Of a stretch of DNA of 64,000 nt, positions 1 through 9,661 are shown in pieces. The notes under the pieces are model-generated. The model had not been told where the DNA came from. It saw only the letters and a program-made list of their open reading frames with translations, and did not search any database. The translations under genes were made by a program, and so were the position numbers. The stretch covers positions 3,943,163 to 4,007,162 of the forward strand of contig NZ_CP158375.1 of assembly GCF_041021955.1 (NCBI RefSeq), read 5' to 3'. Each line of letters begins with the position of its first letter. The first letter of the stretch is position 1. Source of the stretch: Caulobacter sp. 73W. GTDB lineage: Bacteria > Pseudomonadota > Alphaproteobacteria > Caulobacterales > Caulobacteraceae.

Positions 1-1
1 G

Positions 2-106
2 CGCCAGGACATCGCCGCTCAGGTCGCTCGTAACGAGAAGACGGGCATGCGCATCGTCCAGATCAAGTCGGGCTCGGCCCTGGACCAAGAGGGGCTTTCG
101 GAATGA
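2..106 (+). CDS. nuoJ: NADH-quinone oxidoreductase subunit J, C-terminal end (partial)
   Basis: Only the last 34 codons and the stop are present; the gene starts before the window. The frame opening at base 2 reads without interruption to a TGA that overlaps the nuoK start as ATGA. The tail is polar and charged, as expected for the end of this membrane subunit of complex I. The assignment rests mainly on position directly before nuoK-L-M-N and the translational-coupling overlap, not on a diagnostic motif. Confidence 0.75.
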   Translation, partial: RQDIAAQVARNEKTGMRIVQIKSGSALDQEGLSE

Positions 107-408
107 TCGGCCTGCCGCACTACCTGACGGTCGCCGCGATCCTGTTCACCATCGGGGTCTTCGGGATCTTCGTGAACCGCAAGAACATCATCGTCATCCT
201 GATGTCGATCGAGCTGATCCTGCTGGCCGTGAACATCAACCTGGTGGCTTTCTCGGCCTTCCTGCACGACGTGACGGGGCAGATCTTCGCCATGTTCGTG
301 TTGACCGTCGCCGCGGCCGAAGCCGCCGTCGGCTTGGCCATCCTCGTCACCTTCTTCCGTAACCGCGGCGACATCGCCGTGGACGACGCGTCCATGATGA
401 AGGGCTGA
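103..408 (+). CDS. nuoK: NADH-quinone oxidoreductase subunit K
   Basis: Small antiporter-like membrane subunit of respiratory complex I, homologous to mitochondrial ND4L, which helps couple quinone reduction to proton pumping. The 101-residue protein is the usual family length and has three hydrophobic helices. Two buried glutamates typical of NuoK are visible, about Glu37 (MSIELIL) and Glu73 (AAAEAAVG). The ATG overlaps the nuoJ stop by four bases, and nuoL begins two bases after its stop, so these genes are one transcript. Confidence 0.96.
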   Translation: MIGLPHYLTVAAILFTIGVFGIFVNRKNIIVILMSIELILLAVNINLVAFSAFLHDVTGQIFAMFVLTVAAAEAAVGLAILVTFFRNRGDIAVDDASMMKG

Positions 409-410
409 TC

Positions 411-2498
411 GTGCAAACGCTCGTCACCGTTCTTGTATTCGCCCCTCTGTTGGGCGCGCTGATCGCGGGGCTGTTCGGCCGCCGCATCGGCGACATCGCT
501 TCGCAGACGGTCACCACCGGCCTGCTGTTCCTGGCCTGCGGCCTCTCCTGGTACACGTTCAGCCAATGGACGTGGGGCCATATGGAGGCCTTCACGGTCC
601 AACTGCTGCCCTTCATCAACATCGGCGACTTCCAGTCGGTGTGGTCGATCCGGATCGACGCCCTGTCGGCGACGATGCTGATCGTGGTGACGACCGTCTC
701 GGCGCTCGTGCACCTGTATTCCTGGGGCTACATGGCAGAGGACGACAGCCGTCCGCGCTTCTTCGCGTACCTGTCGCTGTTCACCTTCGCCATGCTGTCG
801 CTGGTCACCGCCGCCGACTTCATGCAGCTGTTCTTCGGCTGGGAAGGGGTGGGCCTGGCGTCCTATCTGCTGATCGGCTTCTGGTTCAAGAAGCCCAGCG
901 CCAGCGCCGCCGCCATCAAGGCCTTCGTCGTGAACCGCGTGGGCGACTTCGGTTTCGCCCTGGGCATCATGACCGTCTTCTGGTCGTCCGGCACGATCCA
1001 GTTCGCCGAGATCTTCCCGCAGGTCGCCGCCAACGCCGGCCGCACCTGGGAGTTCGCGGGCCACAGCTTCCCGCTGATGGATATCGCCTGCTTCCTGCTG
1101 TTCATCGGCGCCATGGGCAAGTCGGCGCAGTTCTTCCTGCACACCTGGCTGCCGGACGCCATGGAAGGCCCGACCCCGGTGTCGGCCCTGATCCACGCGG
1201 CCACCATGGTGACCGCCGGCGTCTACATGCTGTGCCTGCTGTCGCCGATGTTCGAGTACGCGCCGGTCGCCAAGAACATCGTCACGGTCATCGGCGCGGT
1301 GACGGCCCTGTTCGCCGCCACCGTCGGCCTGACCCAGAACGACATCAAGCGCGTCATCGCCTATTCGACCTGCTCGCAGCTCGGCTATATGTTCTTCGCC
1401 GCGGGCGTCGGCGCCTATGAGGCGGCGATGTTCCACCTGTTCACGCACGCCTTCTTCAAGGCGCTGCTGTTCCTGGGCGCCGGTTCGGTGATCCACGGCA
1501 TGCACCACGAGCAGGACATGCGCCGTTACGGCAACCTGGCGAAGTTCCTGCCGGTGACCTACGCCGCGATGACGATCGGCACGATCGCCATCACCGGCCT
1601 GGGCCTGCCGAACCTGCACCTGGGCTTCGCCGGCTTCTATTCTAAGGACACGATCATCGAGGCGGCCTTCGCGGCTGGCGCTCATAACCCGATCGCCAAC
1701 TTCGCCGGCGTCATCGGCCTGATCGTGGCCGGCCTGACCGCCTTCTATTCCTGGCGCCTGGCCTTCTTCACCTTCAACGGCCACGCCCGCTGGGGTCATG
1801 ACGAGACGCACGCTCACGCGGCGCACGGCCACGACGACCACGCGACCTCGGCTCAGCACGAGACGCATGACGAGCCGCTGGCCGAGGAAGCTCACCAGCA
1901 CGACGACCATCATGGCCACGGCCATGATCACAAGCCGCACGAGAGCCCGTGGGTCATGCTGACCCCGCTGGTGATCCTGTCGATCGGCGCCGTGGCCGCC
2001 GGCTTTGTCTTCGTCGACTACTTCGTGGGCCACCATGAGGCGGAGTTCTGGCGCGGCGCGATCTTCAGCGCTCCCGACAACCACGTCCTGCACGACGCCC
2101 ACAACTCGCCCGCCTGGGTGAAGTGGTCGCCGCTGGTGATGTCGGTCGGGGGTCTGCTGGTCGCGGCCTACGTCTACCTGCTGAAGGAAGGGCTGGGCGC
2201 GCGCCTGGCCGCCCGAGGCGGGCCGCTCTACACCTTCTTCTACAACAAGTGGTTCTTCGACGAGCTGTATCAGGCGACCTTCGTCCGCCTGGCCAAGTTC
2301 CTGGGCGACCTGTTCTGGAAGGGCGGGGACCAGAAGATCATCGACGGGCTGGGCCCGGACGGCGTGTCCGCCGTCTCCTACGCCGTCGGCCGCCGGACCG
2401 GAAAGATCCAGACCGGCTACGTATACCACTACGCCTTCGTGATGCTGCTCGGGGTGGCGGGTCTGCTGACCTACGCCCTCTGGGCCTGGGCGCGCTGA
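411..2498 (+). CDS. nuoL: NADH-quinone oxidoreductase subunit L, with a His-rich loop
   Basis: Largest antiporter-like proton-pumping subunit of complex I (ND5 homologue), 695 residues starting at GTG. Family signatures include [18 protein letters not shown] near residues 142-160 and the lysine-containing [18 protein letters not shown] segment near residues 240-260. The C-terminal end carries the extra helices specific to NuoL. Between two transmembrane segments, about residues 456-513, lies a soluble loop with about 17 histidines plus many Asp/Glu residues. It resembles a metal-binding stretch and is longer than in the enterobacterial protein. The gene sits two bases after nuoK, followed by nuoM. 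Confidence 0.97.
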   Translation: MQTLVTVLVFAPLLGALIAGLFGRRIGDIASQTVTTGLLFLACGLSWYTFSQWTWGHMEAFTVQLLPFINIGDFQSVWSIRIDALSATMLIVVTTVSALVHLYSWGYMAEDDSRPRFFAYLSLFTFAMLSLVTAADFMQLFFGWEGVGLASYLLIGFWFKKPSASAAAIKAFVVNRVGDFGFALGIMTVFWSSGTIQFAEIFPQVAANAGRTWEFAGHSFPLMDIACFLLFIGAMGKSAQFFLHTWLPDAMEGPTPVSALIHAATMVTAGVYMLCLLSPMFEYAPVAKNIVTVIGAVTALFAATVGLTQNDIKRVIAYSTCSQLGYMFFAAGVGAYEAAMFHLFTHAFFKALLFLGAGSVIHGMHHEQDMRRYGNLAKFLPVTYAAMTIGTIAITGLGLPNLHLGFAGFYSKDTIIEAAFAAGAHNPIANFAGVIGLIVAGLTAFYSWRLAFFTFNGHARWGHDETHAHAAHGHDDHATSAQHETHDEPLAEEAHQHDDHHGHGHDHKPHESPWVMLTPLVILSIGAVAAGFVFVDYFVGHHEAEFWRGAIFSAPDNHVLHDAHNSPAWVKWSPLVMSVGGLLVAAYVYLLKEGLGARLAARGGPLYTFFYNKWFFDELYQATFVRLAKFLGDLFWKGGDQKIIDGLGPDGVSAVSYAVGRRTGKIQTGYVYHYAFVMLLGVAGLLTYALWAWAR

Positions 2499-2511
2499 GC
2501 AGGAACCGAAG

Positions 2512-3996
2512 ATGACCGGCATTCTCAGCCTTACGACCTTCGCGCCGCTGATCGGCGTCGCGGCCATCCTCGCCCTGCGCCACTTCGGCAAGCCGGGCGA
2601 GAAGACGGACACGGCCGCCAAGTGGATCGCGCTCGCGACCACTCTGGTGACCTTCGCCCTGGCGCTGCTGCTGACCCTGCGTTTCGACGCCTCGAACCCG
2701 GGCTTCCAGTTCGTGGAAGACATCGCCTGGTTCGCGGGTCTGCATTACCGCATGGGCGTGGACGGGATCTCCGTCCTGCTCGTCCTGCTGACCGCCTTCC
2801 TGCTGCCGATCTGTATCGCGGCCAGCTGGAAGTCCGTCGAGAAGCGGGTGATCGAGTACCTGATCGCCTTCCTGGTTCTGGAGACCCTGGTCGTCGGCGT
2901 GTTCTGCGCGCTGGACCTGATCCTCTTCTACCTGTTCTTCGAAGGCGGCCTGGTCCCGATGTTCCTGATCATCGGCATCTGGGGCGGCAAGCGCCGCATC
3001 TACGCGGCCTACAAGTTCTTCCTCTACACGCTGCTCGGCTCGGTGCTGATGCTGGCCGCCATCCTGGCCATGATCGGGATTTCGGGCACGTCCTCGATCC
3101 CCGAGCTGATGACCTATCAGTTCGCTCCGTGGCTGCAGACCTGGCTGTGGCTGGCCTTCTTCGCCTCGTTCGCGGTGAAGATGCCCATGTGGCCGGTGCA
3201 CACCTGGCTGCCTGACGCCCACGTGGAAGCCCCGACGGCGGGGTCGGTCATCCTGGCCGGCATCCTGCTGAAGATGGGCGGCTACGGCTTCATGCGCTTC
3301 AGCCTGCCGATGTTCCCGAACGCGAGCGAGCTGTTCACCCCGCTGGTCTTCGCCATGTCGGCCATCGCGGTCGTCTACACCTCGCTGGTCGCCTTCCGTC
3401 AGACCGACATCAAGAAGCTGATCGCCTATTCGTCGGTCGCACACATGGGCTTCGTGACCATGGGCATCTTCAGCGGCAACGCTCAGGGCGAGCAGGGCGC
3501 GCTCTACCAGATGATCAGCCACGGGGTGATCTCCGGCGCGCTCTTCCTCTGCGTCGGCGTCGTCTATGACCGGATGCACACCCGCGAGATCGCCTTCTAC
3601 GGCGGTCTGACCCAGCGGATGCCGATCTACGCGGCGATCTTCCTGCTGTTCACCATGGGCAATGTCGGCCTGCCGGGCACTTCGGGCTTCGTCGGCGAAA
3701 TCCTGACCATGACGGGCGTCTACCAGGCGTCCACCTGGACGGCGATCGTGGCGGCCACGGGGGTCATCTTCTCGGCGGTCTACGCCCTGACGCTGTATCG
3801 CCGGGTCATGTTCGGCGAGATCACCAACCCCGAGCTCAAGACGATCACCGACGTGGACTGGCGCGAAATCGTCATCTTCGTGCCGCTGATCATCTCGACC
3901 CTGGTGCTGGGCGTCTATCCGGCTCTGATTTTCAACGTCACCGACACGTCCGTGAACGCGTTGGTCAGCGCTTACCGCGCCGCGATCGGCGGGTGA
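2512..3996 (+). CDS. nuoM: NADH-quinone oxidoreductase subunit M
   Basis: Second antiporter-like proton-pumping subunit of complex I (ND4 homologue). The 494-residue protein has the usual length and about 14 hydrophobic helices. Conserved stretches include [21 protein letters not shown], containing the essential glutamate, then [19 protein letters not shown] and the [15 protein letters not shown] helix. The ATG lies 13 bases after the nuoL stop, and nuoN follows after 10 bases. Nothing unusual is seen. Confidence 0.97.
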   Translation: MTGILSLTTFAPLIGVAAILALRHFGKPGEKTDTAAKWIALATTLVTFALALLLTLRFDASNPGFQFVEDIAWFAGLHYRMGVDGISVLLVLLTAFLLPICIAASWKSVEKRVIEYLIAFLVLETLVVGVFCALDLILFYLFFEGGLVPMFLIIGIWGGKRRIYAAYKFFLYTLLGSVLMLAAILAMIGISGTSSIPELMTYQFAPWLQTWLWLAFFASFAVKMPMWPVHTWLPDAHVEAPTAGSVILAGILLKMGGYGFMRFSLPMFPNASELFTPLVFAMSAIAVVYTSLVAFRQTDIKKLIAYSSVAHMGFVTMGIFSGNAQGEQGALYQMISHGVISGALFLCVGVVYDRMHTREIAFYGGLTQRMPIYAAIFLLFTMGNVGLPGTSGFVGEILTMTGVYQASTWTAIVAATGVIFSAVYALTLYRRVMFGEITNPELKTITDVDWREIVIFVPLIISTLVLGVYPALIFNVTDTSVNALVSAYRAAIGG

Positions 3997-4006
3997 GGGG
4001 CATAAG

Positions 4007-5443
4007 ATGAACCTTTCCTCCGCTCTTTCCCTGGCCTTGCCGGAAGTCATCCTGGCGGCCTCGGCCCTGATCCTGGTGGTCTGGGGCGCGTTCCAGGGCC
4101 GCAGCAACCCGATCTTCTCCGGGGCCGCGGTTCTCGTCCTGCTGGCCGCGGCGGCCGTCGCCGCCATGGGCCCGCACGGCGTCGCCTTCAACGGCGCCTA
4201 TGTGGCCGACGGCGTGGCGGCTTTCGCCAAGGTGGCGATCTACATCGCCAGCGCCCTGGCCATCCCGCTGGGCGACAAATGGCTGGGCGCGCGCGGCGAC
4301 GCCAAGTTCGAGTTTCCGATCCTGATCGTCCTCACGGCGCTCGGCATGGGCGTCATGGCTTCGGCCGGCGACCTGATCTCGCTCTATGTCGGCGTCGAGC
4401 TGCACTCGCTGGCCCTGTACGTCCTGGCGGCCTTCCGTCGCGACAACGCCAAGGGTTCGGAAGCGGGCCTGAAGTATTTCGTGCTCGGCGCTCTGTCGTC
4501 GGGCCTGCTGCTCTACGGCGCCTCGCTGATCTACGGCTTCGCCGGTTCGACCAAGTTCACCGACATCGCCGCCGTGGTTTCGAACGGCGCCGACACCGGC
4601 GTGCTGTTCGGCCTGGTGTTCCTGATCTGCGGCCTGGCCTTCAAGGTCTCGGCCGCGCCGTTCCATATGTGGACGCCGGACGTCTATGAAGGCGCCCCGA
4701 CCCCGGTCGTCGGCTTCTTCGCCGCCGCTCCGAAGCTGGCCGCCATGGTCCTGCTGGCCCGCGTGCTGCAGGAAGCTTTCGGTGGCGCCGAGGCCCAGTG
4801 GCGCCAGATCCTGGTCATCGTGGCCCTGCTGTCGATCTTCGTCGGCGCCTTCGCCGGCCTGGCGCAGAAGAACCTGAAGCGCCTGTGGGCCTACAGCTCC
4901 ATCGCCAACATCGGTTACGCCGTGCTCGGCCTGGCCGCTGGCGGCGAGGCGGGCATGCAGTCCATGCTGATGTTCCTGATCCTCTACATGGTCGACGTGA
5001 CCGGCTTCTTCGCCTGCCTGTCGGCCCTGAACCGCGGCGGCAAGCCGATGGAGACGATCGAGGACATGGCGGGGCTGGTGAAGGAACGTCCGGGCCTGGC
5101 CCTGGCGATCACCGCCTTCTCGCTGTCGGCGCTGGGCCTTCCGCCCCTGTCGGGCTTCTGGGCCAAGTTCTACGTGTTCAAGGCCGCCATCGGCACGGGC
5201 GACGTGGTCATGCAGACCGCCGCTGTCCTGGGTCTCGTCGGCTCGGTCGTCGCGGCGTTCTATTACCTGCGCCTGATCAAGACGATGTGGTTCGACGGCT
5301 CGGTCGGCGCCACCGACAAGCCGGAGCCGGGCGCGCGCCTGATCGCCTTCGCCATGGCCCTGTTCGCCTTCCCGGTCGTTCTGGTCGCCCTGGTCTGGAT
5401 CGATCCGATCGCCAAGGCCGCCGCCGCGGCCTTCGGAGGCTAG
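4007..5443 (+). CDS. nuoN: NADH-quinone oxidoreductase subunit N
   Basis: Third antiporter-like membrane subunit of complex I (ND2 homologue), 478 residues and highly hydrophobic. Recognisable family segments are LYVGVELHSLALYVLAAFRR near residue 125, AAPFHMWTPDVYEGAPTPV near residue 220 and KRLWAYSSIANIGY near residue 290. It is the last nuo gene. birA starts at a GTG on the base right after its stop, so birA and coaX are probably co-transcribed with the complex I operon. Confidence 0.97.
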   Translation: MNLSSALSLALPEVILAASALILVVWGAFQGRSNPIFSGAAVLVLLAAAAVAAMGPHGVAFNGAYVADGVAAFAKVAIYIASALAIPLGDKWLGARGDAKFEFPILIVLTALGMGVMASAGDLISLYVGVELHSLALYVLAAFRRDNAKGSEAGLKYFVLGALSSGLLLYGASLIYGFAGSTKFTDIAAVVSNGADTGVLFGLVFLICGLAFKVSAAPFHMWTPDVYEGAPTPVVGFFAAAPKLAAMVLLARVLQEAFGGAEAQWRQILVIVALLSIFVGAFAGLAQKNLKRLWAYSSIANIGYAVLGLAAGGEAGMQSMLMFLILYMVDVTGFFACLSALNRGGKPMETIEDMAGLVKERPGLALAITAFSLSALGLPPLSGFWAKFYVFKAAIGTGDVVMQTAAVLGLVGSVVAAFYYLRLIKTMWFDGSVGATDKPEPGARLIAFAMALFAFPVVLVALVWIDPIAKAAAAAFGG

Positions 5444-6184
5444 GTGGCGGGCCTTCCGCCCATCATCGCCTTCGACGAGATCGACTCCACCAACGCCGAG
5501 GCCCGTCGCCGGGCCGAGGCGGGCGAGGCGGGGCCGGTGTGGATCACCGCCGCCCGCCAGACCGCCGGGCGAGGCCGCCGCGGCCGGGCCTGGGAGACCG
5601 GGTCCGGCAATCTGGCCGCCAGCTATCTGTTCACGACATCAAAGCCGCCGGCAGAGGCGGCCCAGGTCTCGTTCCTGGCCGCCCTGGCGGTCGCGGACCT
5701 GGCCGGGGCGTTCGTTCCGCCGTCCCTGGTCAGTCTGAAGTGGCCCAACGACCCGTTGATCGGCCGGCTGAAGGCCAGCGGGATCCTGGTCGAAAGCGGC
5801 CAACTGGGCGGGGCGCTGTGGGTCGTCGTCGGGATCGGGGTGAACCTGGCCGCCGCGCCGGTGTCGGCTGAGCGGCCCGCCACCACCTTCGCCGCGCACA
5901 TGTCCGCGCCGCCGCCCGCGCCCCTGGAGGCCCTGAACATCCTGGCGGAAAGCTTCGAGCGCTGGATGACCCTGTGGAACGGCGCCGGGTTCGAGCCCAT
6001 CGCCGAGGCCTGGACCCGCCGGGCGCATGGCCTGGGCGAGGCCTGCGTCGCGCGTCTCGGTCACGAGACGGTCGAAGGCGTGGCCGAGGGGCTGGACACC
6101 GACGGCGCCTTGAGGCTCCGTCTTGCTGACGGAACGTTGCGGCGCATCAGCGCCGGCGACGTCTTCTTCGGAGGGGCCGCCTGA
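5444..6184 (+). CDS. birA: Biotin--[acetyl-CoA-carboxylase] ligase
   Basis: Makes biotinyl-5'-AMP and transfers biotin to the carrier lysine of biotin-dependent carboxylases. The 246 residues hold the catalytic domain, with the [16 protein letters not shown] nucleotide loop near residues 42-58 and KWPNDPL with its catalytic lysine near residue 98, plus the short C-terminal domain. There is no N-terminal helix-turn-helix, so unlike E. coli BirA it should be an enzyme only, not a repressor. Translation starts at GTG immediately after the nuoN stop. Its own stop overlaps the coaX start by one base. Confidence 0.93.
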   Translation: MAGLPPIIAFDEIDSTNAEARRRAEAGEAGPVWITAARQTAGRGRRGRAWETGSGNLAASYLFTTSKPPAEAAQVSFLAALAVADLAGAFVPPSLVSLKWPNDPLIGRLKASGILVESGQLGGALWVVVGIGVNLAAAPVSAERPATTFAAHMSAPPPAPLEALNILAESFERWMTLWNGAGFEPIAEAWTRRAHGLGEACVARLGHETVEGVAEGLDTDGALRLRLADGTLRRISAGDVFFGGAA

Positions 6185-6963
6185 TGCTGCTGGCCATCGA
6201 ACAGGGCAACACCAACACGCTGTTCGCCGTCCACGACGGCGAGAAGTGGCTGGCCCAATGGCGCGCCGCGACCGAATCCTCGCGCACCGCCGACGAGTAT
6301 GCCGTGTGGCTGGCGCAACTGCTGCACATGGGCGGGCTGACGTTCGGCGTCATCGACGCCTGCATCATCTCCAGCGTCGTGCCGCAGTCGCTGTTCAACC
6401 TGCGCAACCTGTCGCGCCGCTATCTGCACGTCGAGCCGCTGGTGATCGGCGAGAACGCCCAGCTCGGCGTCGAAGTCCGTATCGACAAGCCGTCGGAAGC
6501 GGGAGCGGACCGCCTGGTCAACGCCATCGGCGCGCACATGGTCTATGGCGGCCCGCTGATCGTCATCGACAGCGGCACGGCCACGACCTTTGACGTGATC
6601 GCCGCGGACGGGGCGTTCGAGGGCGGGATCATCGCCCCGGGCATCAACCTGTCCATGCAGGCCCTGCATGAAGCCGCGGCCAAGCTGCCGCGCATCGCCA
6701 TCCAGCGTCCGGCCCGCATCGTAGGCCGTGACACCGTCGGCGCCATGCAGTCCGGCGTCTTCTGGGGCTATATCGCGCTGATCGAGGGCCTGGTGGCCCG
6801 GATCAAGGAAGAGCGCGGCGAACCCCTGACCGTGGTCGCCACCGGCGGGGTCGCCTCGCTGTTCGAAGGCGCGACTTCGGCCATCGACCATTTTGACGCG
6901 GACCTGACGATCCGCGGCCTCCTCGAAATTCACCGTCGCAATTCCCATCTTGGGGCTCAATGA
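6184..6963 (+). CDS. coaX: Type III pantothenate kinase
   Basis: First committed step of coenzyme A synthesis: phosphorylates pantothenate with ATP. The 259-residue protein has the ASKHA-fold signatures of Coa[12 protein letters not shown] at the N-terminus, [11 protein letters not shown] around residues 100-110 with the catalytic Asp, and [12 protein letters not shown] near residue 125. The first motif has Glu-Gln where many family members have Asp-Val. The enzyme belongs to the type insensitive to CoA feedback. The stop overlaps the start of rnj by four bases (ATGA). Confidence 0.95.
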   Translation: MLLAIEQGNTNTLFAVHDGEKWLAQWRAATESSRTADEYAVWLAQLLHMGGLTFGVIDACIISSVVPQSLFNLRNLSRRYLHVEPLVIGENAQLGVEVRIDKPSEAGADRLVNAIGAHMVYGGPLIVIDSGTATTFDVIAADGAFEGGIIAPGINLSMQALHEAAAKLPRIAIQRPARIVGRDTVGAMQSGVFWGYIALIEGLVARIKEERGEPLTVVATGGVASLFEGATSAIDHFDADLTIRGLLEIHRRNSHLGAQ

Positions 6964-8639
6964 AACCGAAATCTGACGACGAACTCATCTTCCTGCCGCT
7001 CGGCGGGTCGAATGAGATCGGCATGAACTTCAATCTCTACGGCTACGGGCCGGCCGACGACCGCAAGTGGGTCGTCGTCGATCTGGGCGTGACCTTTGGC
7101 GACCAGACGACGCCGGGCGTGGAGATCATCCTGCCGGACCCCGAATTCATCGAGGAGCATTCCGAGGACATTCTCGGCATCGTCCTGACCCACGCGCACG
7201 AGGACCACATCGGCGCCGTGGCCTGGCTGTGGCCGCGCCTGAAGGCGCCGATCTACGCCACGCCGTTCACCGCCTTCCTGCTGCGCGAGAAACTGCGCGA
7301 CGCCGGCTTGCTGGACGAGGTGTCGATCACCGAAGTGCCGCTGAGCGGCAGCTTCGATCTTGGCCCGTTCAAGTTCGAGCTGATCACCCTGACGCACTCG
7401 ATCCCTGAGCCGAACGGCGTGGCGATCCGCACGCCGCTGGGCACCATCCTGCACACCGGCGACTGGAAGATCGATCCCGATCCCATGCTGGGCAGCGCCA
7501 CCGACGAAGCCGCAATCCGCCGTCTCGGCGACGAGGGCGTGCTGGCCATGGTCTGCGACAGCACCAACGTCTTCGTGGACGGCGAGGCTGGTTCCGAAGC
7601 CGGCGTGCGCGAAGCGATGACTCCGCTGATCGCCAGCCTGAAGGGCAAGGTGGCCGTGGCCTGCTTCGCGTCCAACGTGGCGCGCATGGACACCGTGATC
7701 CGCGCCGGCCAGGCGGCGGGCCGCAAGGTCTGTCTGGTCGGTCGCTCCATGCACCGCATGGCGGCGGCGGCGCAGTCCGTGGGCCTGCTGAAGGACCTGG
7801 AGCCGTTCATCACCGACGACCAGGCCAAGTACGCGCCCGAGGATCAGGTGCTGTTCCTGTGCACCGGCTCGCAGGGCGAGGCCCGCGCGGCCCTGGCCCG
7901 CATCGCCGACGGCTCGCATCCGCATGTGCGCCTGGGCGAGGGGGACCATGTGATCTTCTCGTCGCGGGTCATTCCGGGCAACGAGATCCCGATCCGCAAC
8001 CTGCAGAACAAGCTCGCCGACCGTGGGGTGCGCCTTTACACCGAGCGCGACCATCCCGGCATCCACGTCTCCGGTCACCCGTGCCGGGACGAACTGAAGC
8101 AGATGTACCAATGGGCCCGCCCGCAGATCGCGGTGCCCACCCATGGCGAGCGCCGCCACCTGCTGGAGCACGCGGCCTTCGCCAAGGACCTGCAGATCGG
8201 CCAGGCCATCGCGCCGCGCAACGGCGACATGGTCCGCCTGGCTCCCGGCCATCCGTCGATCATCGACGAGGTGCCGTCTGGCCGCCTGTACGTCGACGCC
8301 GGCGTGCTGACCCCCGAGAACGGCGACGCCTTGAAGGAGCGCCGTCACGCGGCGTTCAACGGCATGCTGGCGGTCTCCATCGTCATCGACGGCCGCGGGC
8401 GTATCGCATCGGGCCCGCAGGTCCGGGCCATCGGCTTGCCGGGTGACGAGGAATATCCCCTCGAAGACGCCATGGACGATCTGGCTGAAGAAGCCGAAAG
8501 CGCCTTCAAGCGTCTGGAGGGAGCCTCCCGCGAGATCGACGAGCAGGTCGAGCAGGCCCTGTCCCGCGCCGTCAAGAAGGCCGCCTACCGCATCTGGGAA
8601 CGCCGGCCCGTGGTGGAGACCACGGTGCTTCGCCTGTAA
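6960..8639 (+). CDS. rnj: Ribonuclease J
   Basis: Metallo-beta-lactamase/beta-CASP nuclease with 5'-3' exonuclease and endonuclease activity in RNA decay and maturation. The 559 residues show the zinc-binding [10 protein letters not shown] motif near residue 80, HTGDWKID near residue 168, and [11 protein letters not shown] plus PTHGERRHL of the beta-CASP part near residues 365-400. A C-terminal domain of about 100 residues follows. The start ATG overlaps the coaX stop. RNase J in an alphaproteobacterium normally coexists with RNase E. Confidence 0.94.
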   Translation: MKPKSDDELIFLPLGGSNEIGMNFNLYGYGPADDRKWVVVDLGVTFGDQTTPGVEIILPDPEFIEEHSEDILGIVLTHAHEDHIGAVAWLWPRLKAPIYATPFTAFLLREKLRDAGLLDEVSITEVPLSGSFDLGPFKFELITLTHSIPEPNGVAIRTPLGTILHTGDWKIDPDPMLGSATDEAAIRRLGDEGVLAMVCDSTNVFVDGEAGSEAGVREAMTPLIASLKGKVAVACFASNVARMDTVIRAGQAAGRKVCLVGRSMHRMAAAAQSVGLLKDLEPFITDDQAKYAPEDQVLFLCTGSQGEARAALARIADGSHPHVRLGEGDHVIFSSRVIPGNEIPIRNLQNKLADRGVRLYTERDHPGIHVSGHPCRDELKQMYQWARPQIAVPTHGERRHLLEHAAFAKDLQIGQAIAPRNGDMVRLAPGHPSIIDEVPSGRLYVDAGVLTPENGDALKERRHAAFNGMLAVSIVIDGRGRIASGPQVRAIGLPGDEEYPLEDAMDDLAEEAESAFKRLEGASREIDEQVEQALSRAVKKAAYRIWERRPVVETTVLRL

Positions 8640-8671
8640 GCTCGGCCAAAAGAGCAGGGGAGACGACGGGC

Positions 8672-9091
8672 ATGATTGGAAAGCTCAACCATGTGGGTGT
8701 GGCGACGCCATCCATCGACGAGGCGGTGAAGATGTACCGCGACGTCCTGGGCGCGACGTCGATCACCGACAAGTGGGCCATGCCCGAGCAGGGCGTGTGG
8801 GTCTGCTTCGTCAACCTGCCCAACAGCCAGATCGAACTGATCGAGCCCTATGGCGAGGCCTCACCGATCCACGGCTTCCTGGCCAAGAACCCCAAGGGCG
8901 GCCAGCACCATATCTGTTTCGAGGTCGAGGACATCATCGCCGCGCGTGACGCCATGAAGGCCAAGGGCGCGACGGTGCTGGGCGAGCCCCGCATCGGCGC
9001 GCATGGCACCCCGGTGATCTTCGTCCACCCCAAGGACATGGGCGGGATGTTGGTCGAACTGATGGAAACCCCCAAGGGCGAGCACCACTGA
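8672..9091 (+). CDS. mce: Methylmalonyl-CoA epimerase
   Basis: Converts (2S)- and (2R)-methylmalonyl-CoA in the propionyl-CoA to succinyl-CoA route. The 139-residue vicinal-oxygen-chelate protein has the metal ligands expected for the family: His in KLNHVGVAT near residue 7, His in GGQHHICFEV near residue 75 and Glu in GMLVELME near residue 132. A purine-rich ribosome site (caggggag) lies upstream. The stop overlaps the start of the next gene by one base. A generic glyoxalase-fold protein is the alternative, but the motif set fits the epimerase well. Confidence 0.9.
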   Translation: MIGKLNHVGVATPSIDEAVKMYRDVLGATSITDKWAMPEQGVWVCFVNLPNSQIELIEPYGEASPIHGFLAKNPKGGQHHICFEVEDIIAARDAMKAKGATVLGEPRIGAHGTPVIFVHPKDMGGMLVELMETPKGEHH

Positions 9092-9351
9092 TGGGACCGA
9101 TCACCTCCATCGCCATCTTCCTGACCATCTGGTGGACGGTGCTGTTCGCCGTGCTGCCGCTGGGCACGCGCAGTCATGCGGAGATGGGCATCGACCTGAA
9201 GGATGGCGGCGATCCCGGCGCGCCGGTGAATCCGAATCTGAAGCGCAAGTTCCTGACCACGACCTGGATCTCGGTCGTCGTCTTCGCGGTCTTGTGGCTG
9301 GTCATCCGCTTCGGCCTGATCACCTTGCCGGAGATTCCGGCCAACTACTGA
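9091..9351 (+). CDS. DUF1467 family two-helix membrane protein
   Basis: An 86-residue protein with two hydrophobic helices (about residues 4-24 and 55-76) separated by a polar loop containing GTRSHAEMGIDLKDGGDPGAP. This pattern is typical of the DUF1467 family found across alphaproteobacteria, often next to methylmalonyl-CoA epimerase. The function is not known. It overlaps the mce stop by one base, so the two are almost certainly translated from one message. Confidence 0.85.
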   Translation: MGPITSIAIFLTIWWTVLFAVLPLGTRSHAEMGIDLKDGGDPGAPVNPNLKRKFLTTTWISVVVFAVLWLVIRFGLITLPEIPANY

Positions 9352-9370
9352 GCTGTTTTGGACGGCGGGG

Positions 9371-9428
9371 CGCCCAAGGCTTGGGCGCATGCGCACGGGA
9401 TGATCCTTGATCGCCCAAACCTTGGGCG
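9371..9428. repeat. Pair of 17-bp palindromes CGCCCAA-N3-TTGGGCG
   Basis: Two perfect inverted repeats of the same form, CGCCCAA-N3-TTGGGCG, lie at 9371-9387 (spacer GGC) and 9412-9428 (spacer ACC). Their starts are 41 bp apart, close to four helical turns. Neither is followed by a T-run, so they do not look like intrinsic terminators. A pair of operator sites for a dimeric regulator, or two RNA hairpins, are both possible. Confidence 0.6.
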
Positions 9429-9556
9429 GTTTCACCTGAAACCGGAGGAGGAAGCGCTTCCCTGTGCGCCGCGCCCGGCGATGCGGTTAGCGTCAGTCAC
9501 ATGAGGCATGACCACTCGGTCGTGCACCGTGGCGTAATTCCCCGACGACAACTTCC

Positions 9557-9586
9557 AAGGCCGCGCTGATGCGCGGCCTTCTTTTC
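9557..9586 (+). terminator. Intrinsic terminator-like hairpin upstream of proS
   Basis: A perfect 10-bp stem AAGGCCGCGC (9557-9566), a four-base loop TGAT and GCGCGGCCTT (9571-9580) are followed by CTTTTCT. It lies 205 bp after the DUF1467 stop and 81 bp before the proS start. It could end the rnj-mce transcript or an unannotated small RNA. Confidence 0.75.
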
Positions 9587-9661
9587 TCCACGTTCATTGC
9601 CAAGTCTGCGACCGAAGAGCTATCTGACCCTCTTCGCTTTCTCGCAGGAATCTCGCTGACC

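Larger units (their letters stand above)
9352..9661 (+). other. 310-bp structured intergenic region before proS
   Basis: No convincing coding sequence is present. The region holds two related 17-bp palindromes (9371-9387 and 9412-9428), a GGAAGCGCTTCC palindrome at 9450-9461, and a strong intrinsic terminator-like hairpin at 9557-9580. A possible sigma70-type promoter lies just upstream of proS: TTGCCA at 9597-9602 and CTATCT at 9620-9625, spacer 17. A small RNA ending at the hairpin is possible but unproven. Confidence 0.6.

Noticed and set aside
1800..1955. Separate metal-binding or cation-diffusion protein encoded by the His-rich segment
   Set aside because: It is in frame within nuoL between membrane helices and has no own start or ribosome site.
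120..2723. Very long minus-strand open frame opposite nuoK-nuoM (867 codons)
   Set aside because: It is antisense to clear complex I genes, has a low-complexity Arg/Gly/His/Asp-rich translation, and arises from the third-position GC bias of the real genes.
9569..9661. N-terminal extension of proS from an upstream ATG
   Set aside because: It lies in the terminator hairpin and candidate promoter, and the extra residues do not match prolyl-tRNA synthetases.
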